Source of the DNA: Cohnella abietis
GTDB lineage: Bacteria > Bacillota > Bacilli > Paenibacillales > Paenibacillaceae
DNA: 64,000 nt
Direction: 5' to 3'
Assembly: GCF_004295585.1 (NCBI RefSeq)
Contig: NZ_AP019400.1
Span: 649,501 to 713,500 of the forward strand
The notes below the pieces were generated by a model, which saw only the letters and a program-made list of their open reading frames with translations, made no database searches and was not told the DNA's origin. Positions 55,044 to 64,000 of the stretch are shown here, piece after piece. Made by a program: the position numbers and the translations under genes. Position 1 is the stretch's first letter, and each line of letters opens with the position of its first letter.

Positions 55044-58000
55044 ATGGAAGCTAAGCAACCGAAAAAGAGAGGGGCAAGCAGCAAAAGGGTTTTGGCAGCG
55101 TTGTTGACGGCAGTAGTTATCTTCAACCTAGCCGTGTTCGCAGCGCCTCCCAGGGCTGAGGCGGCAGCTACTGCGAAAGGCGCGCCGGATGTGCGGATAA
55201 CAGCAACCGCGATTACCGCCTCCTCCAGCAAAACCGGACACGAGCCGGGAATGGTGCAGGACGGCATATTCAATGACAATGCTAACAGTTGGGCGCCGGC
55301 CGCCAGACCGACGGCTGCGGCTCCGCAATGGATTATGCTCGACTTCGGGCACTCGGTACGTGTAGGCGCACTTGAAGCGTCAGTCACCTCGAGCGAGGGG
55401 CCGAAATCCTACGCGATACAAACTTCAGACGACGGTACCCATTTTAGCACTGTGGTATCGAAAAGTGTTCAGAGCAGCCGGACGTTGTTCAGCGGCTGGG
55501 ATACCGTGAGCGCCAGGTATGTGCGGCTGTACATCACGGATAGCTTCGGCGATGAGAGCGCAATTAACGAGATTACCGTCTACCCGGATATTCTACCGCA
55601 TCGTGTCGGCGTTCTGTCTTGCTTTCCGGATATGAAAAATTTTGGCGACAAAGGCTTTGACGCACTGCAAGAGCAATATCAGCAGCTGGATAACCTGTGC
55701 GTCAGCATTGCCGATCCGGGAAGTCCCGGCATTAATATTATGCCAGAGTTGATCGACAATACTAAATTCCCAAACGGTATATCGGGTCAGGACGCGGTTG
55801 CTTATGTAAGCGACCCCGGACACTACTCGTGGAGCTATGCGGATAACTTCTTCAATCGGTTTATTAATAAAGGTCTCGATGTTTGGATAGGGTTTCAAGG
55901 GTTTACCAAACGTGCTTTTCCTGACTTCTATTCCGATATTATCGACGAATCGGGTCGCATGATCGAGCATCGGGACTTCTTCAACGAAACGAACAACCGG
56001 ACCATCATTGAAGTTGCCAAGCAGACGATGCGGCACTTCGACAGCAATCCGTATATCCGGATTTTTTCCATACTCGGACCTGGATGGTACGGCGGCATCG
56101 AATATTATTCGGGTAGCAATCCAGAGCTTCTGGCCGTATATAGCGAAAGTGCCCAGAACAATTTTAGAAGATGGCTGGAGAATAAATATACGACAATTGA
56201 TAAATTGAACGTGGCATGGGGAAAGCATTACGTCGACTTCGACGAAATCCAGTCTCCTCTGCCTAATAGAACGAATGTGAATGCGGTAGACGACAGGCCA
56301 GAGTGGGCCGACCTGATGTTTTGGAAGATCGAATATATGGACAAGTATACCGACGACTATATGACCGCCATGCGCTCGGTTTCGGACAAGGTCATCACGG
56401 TTGAGGTGGACGGCGGCTATCAGAGCGCGCCGATGGAAACTGGGGAAAGCATGGGTAAGATTGCGCGGGATTTCAGCAAATACGACAATGTTATTCTGGG
56501 CAATAGCAATCTGGACGCACCATACGGCGTTGCACAGTATACGGCGACGGCGAGATTCTACCAGCTGCAGGGCTCTATGGACGATACAGGGTTCTCTTCT
56601 GAAAAAGCGCAGGCCGACAACGCCTTTAACTTCCTGAGCCGCGGTGCCGGCACGATGGCACATTTTGCGACAGGCGCGGATTACAGTGAATATAACGGCT
56701 CGTCGGGCACCTGGGATCCGAACGGCGAATATACGGGCACCGATCTGTATCGCTACATGAAAGACAACGCGAAGAAATTAAGGGAGATTAAACCGAAGCC
56801 TGTAGTATCGGACGTGCTCATTTTCAATCCGTGGTACGCCAATCTGTTCCGCAAGGGCTACGATCGCAATGATCACAATTTTATTTTCGATGCCGATCAT
56901 GGTGTTTCCTGGTTCGGTTCAGCTTTCGCGAGCTGGACCCATCATCTCAGTTCGCCCGACCTGCTCGACGATTTCCCGATCGAGGATGGCGCGCTCAAAA
57001 ACTATAAAGTGTTCATCAGTCCCAATATGGACGTGACGCTGACGTCCGATAAGGCAGAGGCGAAAATTAAAGATTGGGTAAACAAGGGAGGAGCATTCGT
57101 CAGCTTCGGCAAAGACAGCTTCAACTACCGTTTGGATTTGGATACGCAGCGTGTGACAGGCAGCGATGAGGTAAGCTCATGGATGATGGGCATGTCGGGC
57201 GGAGCCGAGGCGGTCGAACGGGTAGGCACGACCGTCAAGGTTTCAGCTGGAGCGCCGGCATGGCTCAAGTCGCTTTCCACAGGACAGACGGTTAACGTAA
57301 GTCTTGACGGGCCGTCGCAAGGGAAAGCATTTAAACGGTTAGTACCCGGTGCTGTTCCCGTGTTGGAGGACGAGGGCGGCAATATCATCATGTCCGAGCT
57401 CAAGGTTGGCAAGGGAAGCGTGTTATTCAGCACCCTGCCCGTTGCGAATAACGCAATGTTCAAAGATACGTTTATGAGCCGCTTGCTCTCCGATTACGCG
57501 GATTCGCGCGGTATCCAACGTACGGTCACCTTCGACCCGGACAAATTCCATGTCGTGGACGCAGGCGTTGATTCATACAGCGGCAAAAGAGTTATCGAGG
57601 TGGCAAGGAACGAGAGCACAAGCGCAAGCGATGTGTTGATCATTAAGCACACGTCGTCGCTGGACAATGTCGATGCGGTCATCGATCTCAGTTGGGAAAG
57701 AGACAGCATGATCAACTATACCTTTAAGCCGGGAAAAGCGTTTGTTTATGTTCCTAGTCCAGAGGGGGCCGTCACCGGATCCGGCATCATTGAGGAGGTC
57801 GATGGCAAACAAGTCATTACACTGGATTTGGGCAACAGCTATAACATCAAAACGATTGCGCTTGATGGGGAAAACCGGGTCGAAGGCTTAACCTTCGACA
57901 ATGGAGCTTATGGAAGCGGTTGGAAAACGTTTGGTCCCGCTTTTGGAACCGTGCCTGCGCAAGCAGCAAACGGCGAATTTATGGCCAATTCATCAGCAGG

Positions 58001-61000
58001 TGGCACAGATGCGCTGGGCAAAATCACAAGCGGTCTGTTCACGATAACGGATGATGTACTGGCGTTTAGCTCCGCAGGCTATAAAGGCACCGTATTGGCT
58101 GGTCCGCCGCCAGCAGCACAGCCCAAGCTTATCGCAGGCTTCGAGACGGGTGACTGGAGCGAGCTCGCATCTATCGACACGAACGCGTTCGGCAGCGCTC
58201 CGGCAACCGGCGGAGCCGGATGGGTCGGTAATTGGAGCGGCCACTACGCCGCATCATCGATAGGTGGAGAGCTGAAGGGCAAGCTTCAAACCAAAAGCTT
58301 CGTTATTGATCGGCCTATGCTGACATTCAAAGGCGCGGGCTGGAATGGCACTACTTACGGGAATGGACCTTGGCCGTACCAGCTGAATAACCGGTATTAT
58401 TTAAAGGATGCGTCAACCGGAGAGGTATTGATTGAGCGGGCGCCCGAGAACCGGGTGGGTGACAGTGGCAAGTTTATGGACTATGCCTGGGATGTATCGG
58501 CGTATGCTGGCCGCGAGGTCTATTTCGAGATGGTGGACGCGATAGGGGCGGACGAAGCGGCACAGTACGGCGGCGGCTTCGAATGGCTTGCAGTCGATGA
58601 CATCATGCTGACAGGTGAACCGTTCGATGCTCCAGCTCAATCAACCGGATTCAACGCCTACTACTTAAAGGCGGCGGATGGGACCGTGCTGCGTACTGCT
58701 TATCCGGCGGATAACGGCGAGATCAGCAATGTGGCGTGGGACGTGTCGAATCTGAAGGGTAAATTGGTCTATTTTGAAGCGGACGACGGTAACGATAATG
58801 CAGACGATGGTTGGATGGCGTTCGGGAATTTGTTCGGGTACAACAACAAAGATCATACCGAGGATCCTTATTGGTCGTTCGAGTCCGGAACTTATGAGGA
58901 CTGGGAACGTACTGGGAACGCATTCCCGTCCGAGCCGAGCTCGCTGAAGGCGGGCCGGCCGCTCGGTACGGATAACGGAAAATACTGGGCGGATTCGCTG
59001 GTAAACGGGGAGAGTGCGACTGGAACGTTAACCTCGAAGGAATTCGTGATTGAAAAACCGTTTTTGACTTTCCTTGCCGCCGGCTGGAACGGACAAAGCA
59101 ATTGGAGTCCTCCTAAAAATTATTATGAATTGGTCGACCAAGACGGTCAGCGGCTTCGAATCGCCACGCCTCCCGGCATGCAGTCGCAACCGCTGAATCA
59201 ATTCATCAAGCAGTTCTGGGACGTTTCGGATCTTACGGGCAAGACGGTCCGATTCCGTATGGTCGATGGGGACTCAGGCAGCGGCTACGCTTGGATGACA
59301 CTCGACAGCATTGCGCAGGAGGACAACTTCAACTTCGAAAGCGGCAGCTATACGACCTGGACGTCTGTTGGGGCCTTTGGCGGAGCGCCATCGGGCGCCG
59401 TGCAGCATCCGGCTGCGACGGGGGCACGGGGTTTGAAATGGGCGGATTCCTATAACGGAGGCGCGGGATCCATCGGCACGACAACAAGCGCGCCGTTTAC
59501 GCTCGGAGCGAACTTTATCCGATTCCTCGCTGCTGGATACAGCGACAATGGGAACAATTACTATCGTCTTGTGGACGAGAATGGCAGCGAAATCGGCAGG
59601 GTTGATCCTCCCAACGATACAAACTTCAAAATGCTGTCGATTGATGCGACAGGGCATGCTGGGAGCAAGGTGCATTTTGAAGCAGTGGACGGAAGCACTG
59701 ACACAAGTGCAGGCTGGCTTGCTTTTGACGACCTGAACTGGCGGAAGCTGCTTCCCGAAAGCGTGGCATTGAGTGTTTCGAACGACGGTGTTGAATGGAC
59801 GAAGCTTGCAGACTTGGACGGAAAAGAAGCGACTCGTCTCACTTACTCGATACCAGGAGGAGCAAACAAGCGGTATGTGCGGTTCGAATTGGCAAACGAC
59901 AGGTTTGACAGCGGTATTCTGGATATGATCAAAATCGAACAGAATGTCGAAAAGATCGCATCCGGTACGCTTTCTTCTGACGGCATGCTGGACTTGGGAG
60001 CCGAAAAAAAGGTCAACGGAATTCAACTGGCATTTGACGGCAATCCGACGAATAAGAGCTTCATTATTGAAGTCTCGGCCAATGGTCACGATTGGTCGCG
60101 GGTATACAAGGCGATAGACAGCAAGCGAGGTATCATCAAAGCTATGGTTCCTACCGTCACCGCAAGGTATATTCGCGTAAACGGATTAGCGGTAGCGACT
60201 GCTACGCATGTCACGACCTATTTGGTCTCGGAGCCTGCGATATCGCCTGATTATGTAAGCGAGCCGACCGACGGAACGGGGAAAATCGACATGAGCAATC
60301 CTCCTTCGAACGGTGGCCCTACAACGATAATATCAACAATATCGCCTTCGATTTCGGTGCCGAAGCTTATTGTTACCCATAACGGAGCTGTCGCGACCGT
60401 GTCCGCCTCCGTTAAGGCAACGCTCGACCCGGCAACCGGAAAAGCTGAGGTCCACATAGAGGACCGTTTGATTACAGCTTTGATCGACAAGGTGAAGACA
60501 CTCAAAGCCGAGGGGTTGAAGGTGGAAATCGAAATTAAAGTGGAGGATGCGGAACAGGCCAATGTGGTAGTTGTCGAAATCTCAGGAGATTCCTTCAAGC
60601 TGGTGGGGGATGCCATACAGGGTGCTTTAAAGGTAGATGCCGGCATCGGGAACGTTACCTTTGATTCCAAAGCAATTGCTTCTATTAACGGTGCTGGGAA
60701 AACGGGGAACATCGGCATCAGCATCTCCAAGGTGGAGAAAAGCGCATTAACCTCAGAGAATCGGACCAAGATCGGGGATCGCCCGGTTTATGAGTTTTCC
60801 GTCTCCGCAGGTAAAACGAAGCTGGCCGATTTCGGCGGAGGTAGCGCGGACGTTAGCATTCCTTATACGCGTAAGCCCGGCGAGAAGAAGAACGCCATTA
60901 TTGTCTACAATATTGACGATGCTGGGAAGCTTCAAACGATTAGAGGCAGATATGACGATGTTGCAGGAGCCGTTCGTTTTAAGACCGCGTTTCTTTCGAG

Positions 61001-61568
61001 GTTTGCCATAGGTTACAACGAAGTATCCTTTAGGGATGTGGCTGCGAATGCCTGGTACAACGAGGCTGTAGGATTCATGTCGGCCAGAGATTTTATCAAA
61101 GGTGTAGGAAGCGAGAGATTCGCTCCCGACGTCAACGTCAGCCGCGCCGATTTCCTTGTGATGGTGATGAATGCTTACGGCATTGATGTCGATGCAACTA
61201 CATCAGGCAACTTTGCGGATGCAGGAAGCAAGTACTATACCCCATATCTGGGAACAGCTAAACGCCTTGGCCTTATTTCCGGAACAGGAGATAACCACTT
61301 CGCGCCCGAGGCCTCCATTAGCCGGCAGGACATGATGGTCGTTCTGTATCGGGCATTGGACAAATTAGGAGAGCTGCCGACAGGTAAAAGCGGGACTGCG
61401 TTTGACAGCTTCAAGGATGCAGGTGCTGTTGCGGATTATGCCAGAGCTGCTGTTAAGCTGTTTGTGGAAACCGGAATTGTTCGGGGCAATGGGACGACTC
61501 TCGATATGAAGAGTGTTTCCACGAGAGCGCAGGCTGCTCAAGTGCTGTACGGCCTGATGTCCAGATAG
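55044..61568 (+). CDS. Giant S-layer-anchored multimodular glycosidase
   Basis: About 2,174 residues from ATG 55044; GTG 55035 or TTG 55038, closer to GAAGGG, are also possible starts. Order: signal peptide (cut near 41); a discoidin-like F5/8C carbohydrate-binding domain (50-180); a GH-A TIM-barrel enzyme resembling GH42/GH14 (about 185-860), with LGPGWYGGIEYY and FRRWLENKYTTIDKLNVAWG; then several beta-sandwich modules with FE(S/T)G opening and WDVS closing motifs (about 945-1565); a second discoidin-like domain (about 1570-1725); a linker/beta domain (about 1770-1990); and three C-terminal SLH domains. It is secreted, held in the S-layer, and probably attacks a polysaccharide at the cell surface. 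Catalytic acids cannot be named with certainty. Confidence 0.85.
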   Translation: MEAKQPKKRGASSKRVLAALLTAVVIFNLAVFAAPPRAEAAATAKGAPDVRITATAITASSSKTGHEPGMVQDGIFNDNANSWAPAARPTAAAPQWIMLDFGHSVRVGALEASVTSSEGPKSYAIQTSDDGTHFSTVVSKSVQSSRTLFSGWDTVSARYVRLYITDSFGDESAINEITVYPDILPHRVGVLSCFPDMKNFGDKGFDALQEQYQQLDNLCVSIADPGSPGINIMPELIDNTKFPNGISGQDAVAYVSDPGHYSWSYADNFFNRFINKGLDVWIGFQGFTKRAFPDFYSDIIDESGRMIEHRDFFNETNNRTIIEVAKQTMRHFDSNPYIRIFSILGPGWYGGIEYYSGSNPELLAVYSESAQNNFRRWLENKYTTIDKLNVAWGKHYVDFDEIQSPLPNRTNVNAVDDRPEWADLMFWKIEYMDKYTDDYMTAMRSVSDKVITVEVDGGYQSAPMETGESMGKIARDFSKYDNVILGNSNLDAPYGVAQYTATARFYQLQGSMDDTGFSSEKAQADNAFNFLSRGAGTMAHFATGADYSEYNGSSGTWDPNGEYTGTDLYRYMKDNAKKLREIKPKPVVSDVLIFNPWYANLFRKGYDRNDHNFIFDADHGVSWFGSAFASWTHHLSSPDLLDDFPIEDGALKNYKVFISPNMDVTLTSDKAEAKIKDWVNKGGAFVSFGKDSFNYRLDLDTQRVTGSDEVSSWMMGMSGGAEAVERVGTTVKVSAGAPAWLKSLSTGQTVNVSLDGPSQGKAFKRLVPGAVPVLEDEGGNIIMSELKVGKGSVLFSTLPVANNAMFKDTFMSRLLSDYADSRGIQRTVTFDPDKFHVVDAGVDSYSGKRVIEVARNESTSASDVLIIKHTSSLDNVDAVIDLSWERDSMINYTFKPGKAFVYVPSPEGAVTGSGIIEEVDGKQVITLDLGNSYNIKTIALDGENRVEGLTFDNGAYGSGWKTFGPAFGTVPAQAANGEFMANSSAGGTDALGKITSGLFTITDDVLAFSSAGYKGTVLAGPPPAAQPKLIAGFETGDWSELASIDTNAFGSAPATGGAGWVGNWSGHYAASSIGGELKGKLQTKSFVIDRPMLTFKGAGWNGTTYGNGPWPYQLNNRYYLKDASTGEVLIERAPENRVGDSGKFMDYAWDVSAYAGREVYFEMVDAIGADEAAQYGGGFEWLAVDDIMLTGEPFDAPAQSTGFNAYYLKAADGTVLRTAYPADNGEISNVAWDVSNLKGKLVYFEADDGNDNADDGWMAFGNLFGYNNKDHTEDPYWSFESGTYEDWERTGNAFPSEPSSLKAGRPLGTDNGKYWADSLVNGESATGTLTSKEFVIEKPFLTFLAAGWNGQSNWSPPKNYYELVDQDGQRLRIATPPGMQSQPLNQFIKQFWDVSDLTGKTVRFRMVDGDSGSGYAWMTLDSIAQEDNFNFESGSYTTWTSVGAFGGAPSGAVQHPAATGARGLKWADSYNGGAGSIGTTTSAPFTLGANFIRFLAAGYSDNGNNYYRLVDENGSEIGRVDPPNDTNFKMLSIDATGHAGSKVHFEAVDGSTDTSAGWLAFDDLNWRKLLPESVALSVSNDGVEWTKLADLDGKEATRLTYSIPGGANKRYVRFELANDRFDSGILDMIKIEQNVEKIASGTLSSDGMLDLGAEKKVNGIQLAFDGNPTNKSFIIEVSANGHDWSRVYKAIDSKRGIIKAMVPTVTARYIRVNGLAVATATHVTTYLVSEPAISPDYVSEPTDGTGKIDMSNPPSNGGPTTIISTISPSISVPKLIVTHNGAVATVSASVKATLDPATGKAEVHIEDRLITALIDKVKTLKAEGLKVEIEIKVEDAEQANVVVVEISGDSFKLVGDAIQGALKVDAGIGNVTFDSKAIASINGAGKTGNIGISISKVEKSALTSENRTKIGDRPVYEFSVSAGKTKLADFGGGSADVSIPYTRKPGEKKNAIIVYNIDDAGKLQTIRGRYDDVAGAVRFKTAFLSRFAIGYNEVSFRDVAANAWYNEAVGFMSARDFIKGVGSERFAPDVNVSRADFLVMVMNAYGIDVDATTSGNFADAGSKYYTPYLGTAKRLGLISGTGDNHFAPEASISRQDMMVVLYRALDKLGELPTGKSGTAFDSFKDAGAVADYARAAVKLFVETGIVRGNGTTLDMKSVSTRAQAAQVLYGLMSR

Positions 61569-61584
61569 TAAAATTTAGAATGAA

Positions 61585-61625
61585 ATAGGACCTGCCCGAC
61601 TTATCTGAAGTCGGGCAGGTCCTAT
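61585..61625. terminator. Bidirectional terminator between converging genes
   Basis: An 18-bp perfect stem (arms ATAGGACCTGCCCGACTT and its complement) with loop ATCTG. It lies between the convergent giant glycosidase and GH4 genes and serves both. Confidence 0.85.
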
Positions 61626-61636
61626 ATATTTATGGC

Positions 61637-63049
61637 TTATTTCGCTAGCTCTCCGAAGCGGGAGAAGACAGCGAGTGCCGGGTCTATCGGAACTTCGGCC
61701 CGAACGATGTCGGCCGGAATCATGATGTCTGGCGTCGGACGTGGGCTTCGGTTGGCGAATAGCGGTAGCCATTCGCGCTGCGCGTCCAGCATCTCCGTAA
61801 CCATATCGCGGATCTCCTTCAAGGTGAGCACAGACGAAGTCAGTGGGTCGAGAGCGATCGCCTGTACGACCGTCTCTGGGTCGCCGGACTTGGCAGCTAG
61901 CACGGCTAGTCGCTGCACATTGATGTTAGTCATGTTTAGTGCTGCGCACTGTGGAGGGATTTCGCCGATGATTGTCCGATGGAGACCCGTACGATCAGCG
62001 AACACCGCACCCTCTGCGCAGCACTCGTCTGGCAGGTTCGAGATCATGCCATTATTACGCAAATTCCCACTGAACTTGAACGTTTTTCCGGTTTCCAATG
62101 CTTCGATAATATATGCACAATACTCGACACTGCGCGTAGGCAGATCGTATGATTCGTCCTTCAGGATATCCTGATCCTTGTATTTGTCTGCGACATACAT
62201 GCACCATGCATAATACGCGCCGGACTCTCCGCCGAAGGAGGGCTCGTCGCAATACAAGTCGAGTGCCTTGCGATTTTTGCGGAACCAAGGAACATATTCC
62301 GAAAGATGCCCGGTGGACTCGGTCATGAAGTAGCCGAAGTGGCGGAACACTTCTCCACGTACCTTCTCGTTTACATAAAATTCCGGTTGTTCGAACTTCT
62401 CGCGAAGAATCGGATACAGATCACGACCTTGGTGGGACAGCTCCGTAAACCAACCCATATGATTGATGCCCGCAGAGACATAGTCGATCTCTTGCTTGGG
62501 AACAGCTACGTATCCTGCAATCAGATCCAGCGTCGTCTGCACGCCATGACACAAGCCGACATATTGAATATTCGTCTCACCAAGCGCCCAGCAGATCATG
62601 GCCATCGGATTGACATAGTTGAGCAGCGTTGCCTTCGGGCACAGTTCCTCCATGTCGCGCGCAACATCCAAGATAACTGGAATGCTGCGCAGCGCACGGA
62701 ATACGCCGCCTGGCCCAAGTGTATCACCAATACATTGATCGATACCATATTTCAATGGGATCTTGTAGTCCAGCTCGAAGGCGGAAACGCCGCCCACTTG
62801 GAATGACGTGATGACGTAATTCGCCCCGGCCAGCGCCTCTCTGCGATCAGTCGTAACCGTTACCTTCGATTTGAGTCCATTTTGCTCAATGACCTTATCA
62901 GCAAACGCTTTAACTTGGGATGTTTTCCCTGTCGAGGGAGCCATTAGAACGAATTCGGTGTCTTCAAGCTCCGGAGTGGCCATAATGTCGAGCATTAGCG
63001 TTTTACAGAACACGATGCTTCCAGCGCCAATAATCGCGATTCTCTTCAT
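61637..63049 (-). CDS. GH4 family glycosidase, alpha-galactosidase/alpha-glucuronidase type
   Basis: 470 residues, no signal peptide. GH4 enzymes use NAD+ and a divalent metal in a redox-assisted mechanism. The Rossmann motif GAGSIVF lies at 8-14, NYVNPMAMICWA near 144-155, and the metal-binding Cys and His in LCHGVQ (about 165-170) and GINHMGW (about 193-199). It resembles MelA and LplD, so alpha-galactosides or alpha-glucuronides are candidates. It follows the oxidoreductase gene by 26 bases on the same strand, forming an operon with it. Confidence 0.9.
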   Translation of the reverse strand: MKRIAIIGAGSIVFCKTLMLDIMATPELEDTEFVLMAPSTGKTSQVKAFADKVIEQNGLKSKVTVTTDRREALAGANYVITSFQVGGVSAFELDYKIPLKYGIDQCIGDTLGPGGVFRALRSIPVILDVARDMEELCPKATLLNYVNPMAMICWALGETNIQYVGLCHGVQTTLDLIAGYVAVPKQEIDYVSAGINHMGWFTELSHQGRDLYPILREKFEQPEFYVNEKVRGEVFRHFGYFMTESTGHLSEYVPWFRKNRKALDLYCDEPSFGGESGAYYAWCMYVADKYKDQDILKDESYDLPTRSVEYCAYIIEALETGKTFKFSGNLRNNGMISNLPDECCAEGAVFADRTGLHRTIIGEIPPQCAALNMTNINVQRLAVLAAKSGDPETVVQAIALDPLTSSVLTLKEIRDMVTEMLDAQREWLPLFANRSPRPTPDIMIPADIVRAEVPIDPALAVFSRFGELAK

Positions 63050-63075
63050 ACTTGAATCCCATCCTTTTCATTCAT

Positions 63076-64000
63076 TTATTGGTACTGCTGCATCAAGCGA
63101 ATATAATCTCTAGCTACCTTTAGATCCTCAAGAGCTTCCTTAGATTCGCAAGGTGCCGGGCGCTCGCCCCGCACAGCTGCAATGAAGTTCATTGCTTGCT
63201 GACGCATGGCGGAACGGTTCGGCATAACGGGCAGCTCGTAAGAGGGTGAATCTGTGCCATTGTCCTTCATGATTGTGACTTTCCCGGCTTGCTGACGAGC
63301 GAGCGGAGGGGGAAGATCTACACGGACGAAGCCCTTCTCGAAACAGACGAGCATACTTTCATGCCATTCGATGCTAGTCTGGTAAGGTGCCATCTCAAGC
63401 GCCACGGTGACGCCGCTGTCGCTCTCACCTGTTAGTAGAATGCCTCTACGGTCAGCATATGTGATTTTATATGACTCTTTCAGAAGATACCGAATAGCAT
63501 TGACCTGATGAATGTAATAATTGACAAAGGTGTCTAGCTGGCGGTTCTGTTCATCGGTAAATTCCGCTGAGCCCGGCTCGATAGGGATGAACGGGTATGG
63601 CTCGTTCGAGCTGAGCGGAGCGTCTGCCCCGCCGATCCAGTCACCGGGTGGCATCGTGACGCGAATATATTGCAGTCGGCCATATTCACCGCTCGTCTTC
63701 CACTGCTCAATCCGTTCGCTTGCATACTCCATCGCAGGGTCGGAACGTTTGTGGTAACCGACCATATGCAGTGTTTGATGCTCCTCTGCAAGCCGAACCA
63801 ATTGCTCACCAGCTTCAACAGTAAGTGTTAGCGGCTTCTCGGTGAAAACGGGAATACCCGCTTTTAGAATGTCAGGGATGATGGCGAGATGGGATCGGTA
63901 GAGCTGGGGAGCGACGATTGCATCTACCTTCGCATGATTAATCAGCTCCATGTGATGATCATAAATCTTCGATATACCGTAACGATCCGCAACAGATCTG
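63076..64000 (-). CDS. Gfo/Idh/MocA-family oxidoreductase, N terminus outside the window
   Basis: The frame continues from the first visible ATG (63951) through the right window edge, reading ADRYGISKIYDHH, so about 60 N-terminal residues with the GxGxxG dinucleotide-binding loop are missing. The EKP motif typical of the family follows FT near residues 50-55 of the visible part. Such enzymes oxidise or reduce sugars and inositols with NAD(P). Next to a GH4 gene it may process the sugar released or prepare its substrate. Confidence 0.85.
   Translation of the reverse strand, partial: RSVADRYGISKIYDHHMELINHAKVDAIVAPQLYRSHLAIIPDILKAGIPVFTEKPLTLTVEAGEQLVRLAEEHQTLHMVGYHKRSDPAMEYASERIEQWKTSGEYGRLQYIRVTMPPGDWIGGADAPLSSNEPYPFIPIEPGSAEFTDEQNRQLDTFVNYYIHQVNAIRYLLKESYKITYADRRGILLTGESDSGVTVALEMAPYQTSIEWHESMLVCFEKGFVRVDLPPPLARQQAGKVTIMKDNGTDSPSYELPVMPNRSAMRQQAMNFIAAVRGERPAPCESKEALEDLKVARDYIRLMQQYQ

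Noticed and set aside
55593..56663. Minus-strand frame of 356 codons inside the giant glycosidase gene
   Set aside because: It is a codon-bias shadow: no ribosome site, no domain, and the plus-strand protein is clearly real.
59274..60089. Minus-strand frame of 271 codons
   Set aside because: Shadow of the giant glycosidase with biased, low-quality sequence and no ribosome site.

Overview
The window looks like part of the chromosome of a low-to-mid GC Gram-positive bacterium of the Paenibacillus type. The evidence is two large S-layer-homology (SLH) surface proteins, three sugar ABC importers without their own ATPase, two YesM/YesN two-component pairs, GGAGG-type ribosome binding sites, and GTG/TTG starts. 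The assignment rests on gene content; no rRNA or complete tRNA gene is present.

Region 1 (1-3.5 kb) is the end of a small AT-rich integrated element. It holds the tail of an unknown gene, an 811-residue P-loop GTPase-like protein, two direct repeats one helical turn apart, and a strong hairpin. It stops at a fragment resembling the 3' end of a tRNA or tmRNA, followed by a terminator.

Region 2 (4.0-18.0 kb) is the highlight. Six tightly packed or overlapping genes read as sspF-sspG-sspH-sspB-sspC-sspD, a single-strand DNA phosphorothioation defence system of the SspBCD+SspFGH class. SspB (DUF4007 nickase), SspC (ATPase) and SspD (PP-loop ATPase with cysteine motifs) would install sulfur in the DNA backbone; SspFGH (DptF/G/H-like) would attack unmodified phage DNA. 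The cysteine desulfurase SspA is not here. A perfect palindrome sits just upstream of the predicted promoter, and an unknown 133-residue protein follows sspD.

Region 3 (18.0-23.7 kb) is a scar zone. It has decayed reading frames, one copy of a perfect 91-bp repeat, a truncated aspartic-protease gene, an SLH protein with seven Ig-like repeats, and a group II intron reverse-transcriptase stub.

Region 4 (23.7-31.3 kb, minus strand) is an alpha-glucoside operon: lacI regulator, binding protein, two permeases, and two GH13_31 alpha-glucosidases that differ at the residue setting alpha-1,4 versus alpha-1,6 preference. Perfect LacI-type operators lie before the binding-protein gene and before lacI itself.

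Region 5 (32.4-44.2 kb) is a second carbohydrate locus: GH35-like enzyme, GH13-like enzyme, YesN regulator, YesM kinase, and an LplB/LplC/LplA-type importer. It is followed by a threefold 115-bp tandem repeat and two strong hairpins.

Region 6 (44.8-48.5 kb) has two lineage-specific membrane-anchored proteins, a dead Opp/Dpp ATPase gene and the second 91-bp repeat copy.

Region 7 (48.7-64 kb) is a third importer with its own YesM/YesN pair, then a giant S-layer-anchored multimodular glycosidase. On the minus strand it ends with a GH4 glycosidase and a Gfo/Idh/MocA oxidoreductase cut by the window edge. Regions 4-7 together suggest a polysaccharide degrader: surface enzymes cut polymers, dedicated binding proteins and permeases import oligosaccharides (probably energised by a shared MsmX-type ATPase elsewhere), and cytoplasmic GH13, GH35 and GH4 enzymes finish them.
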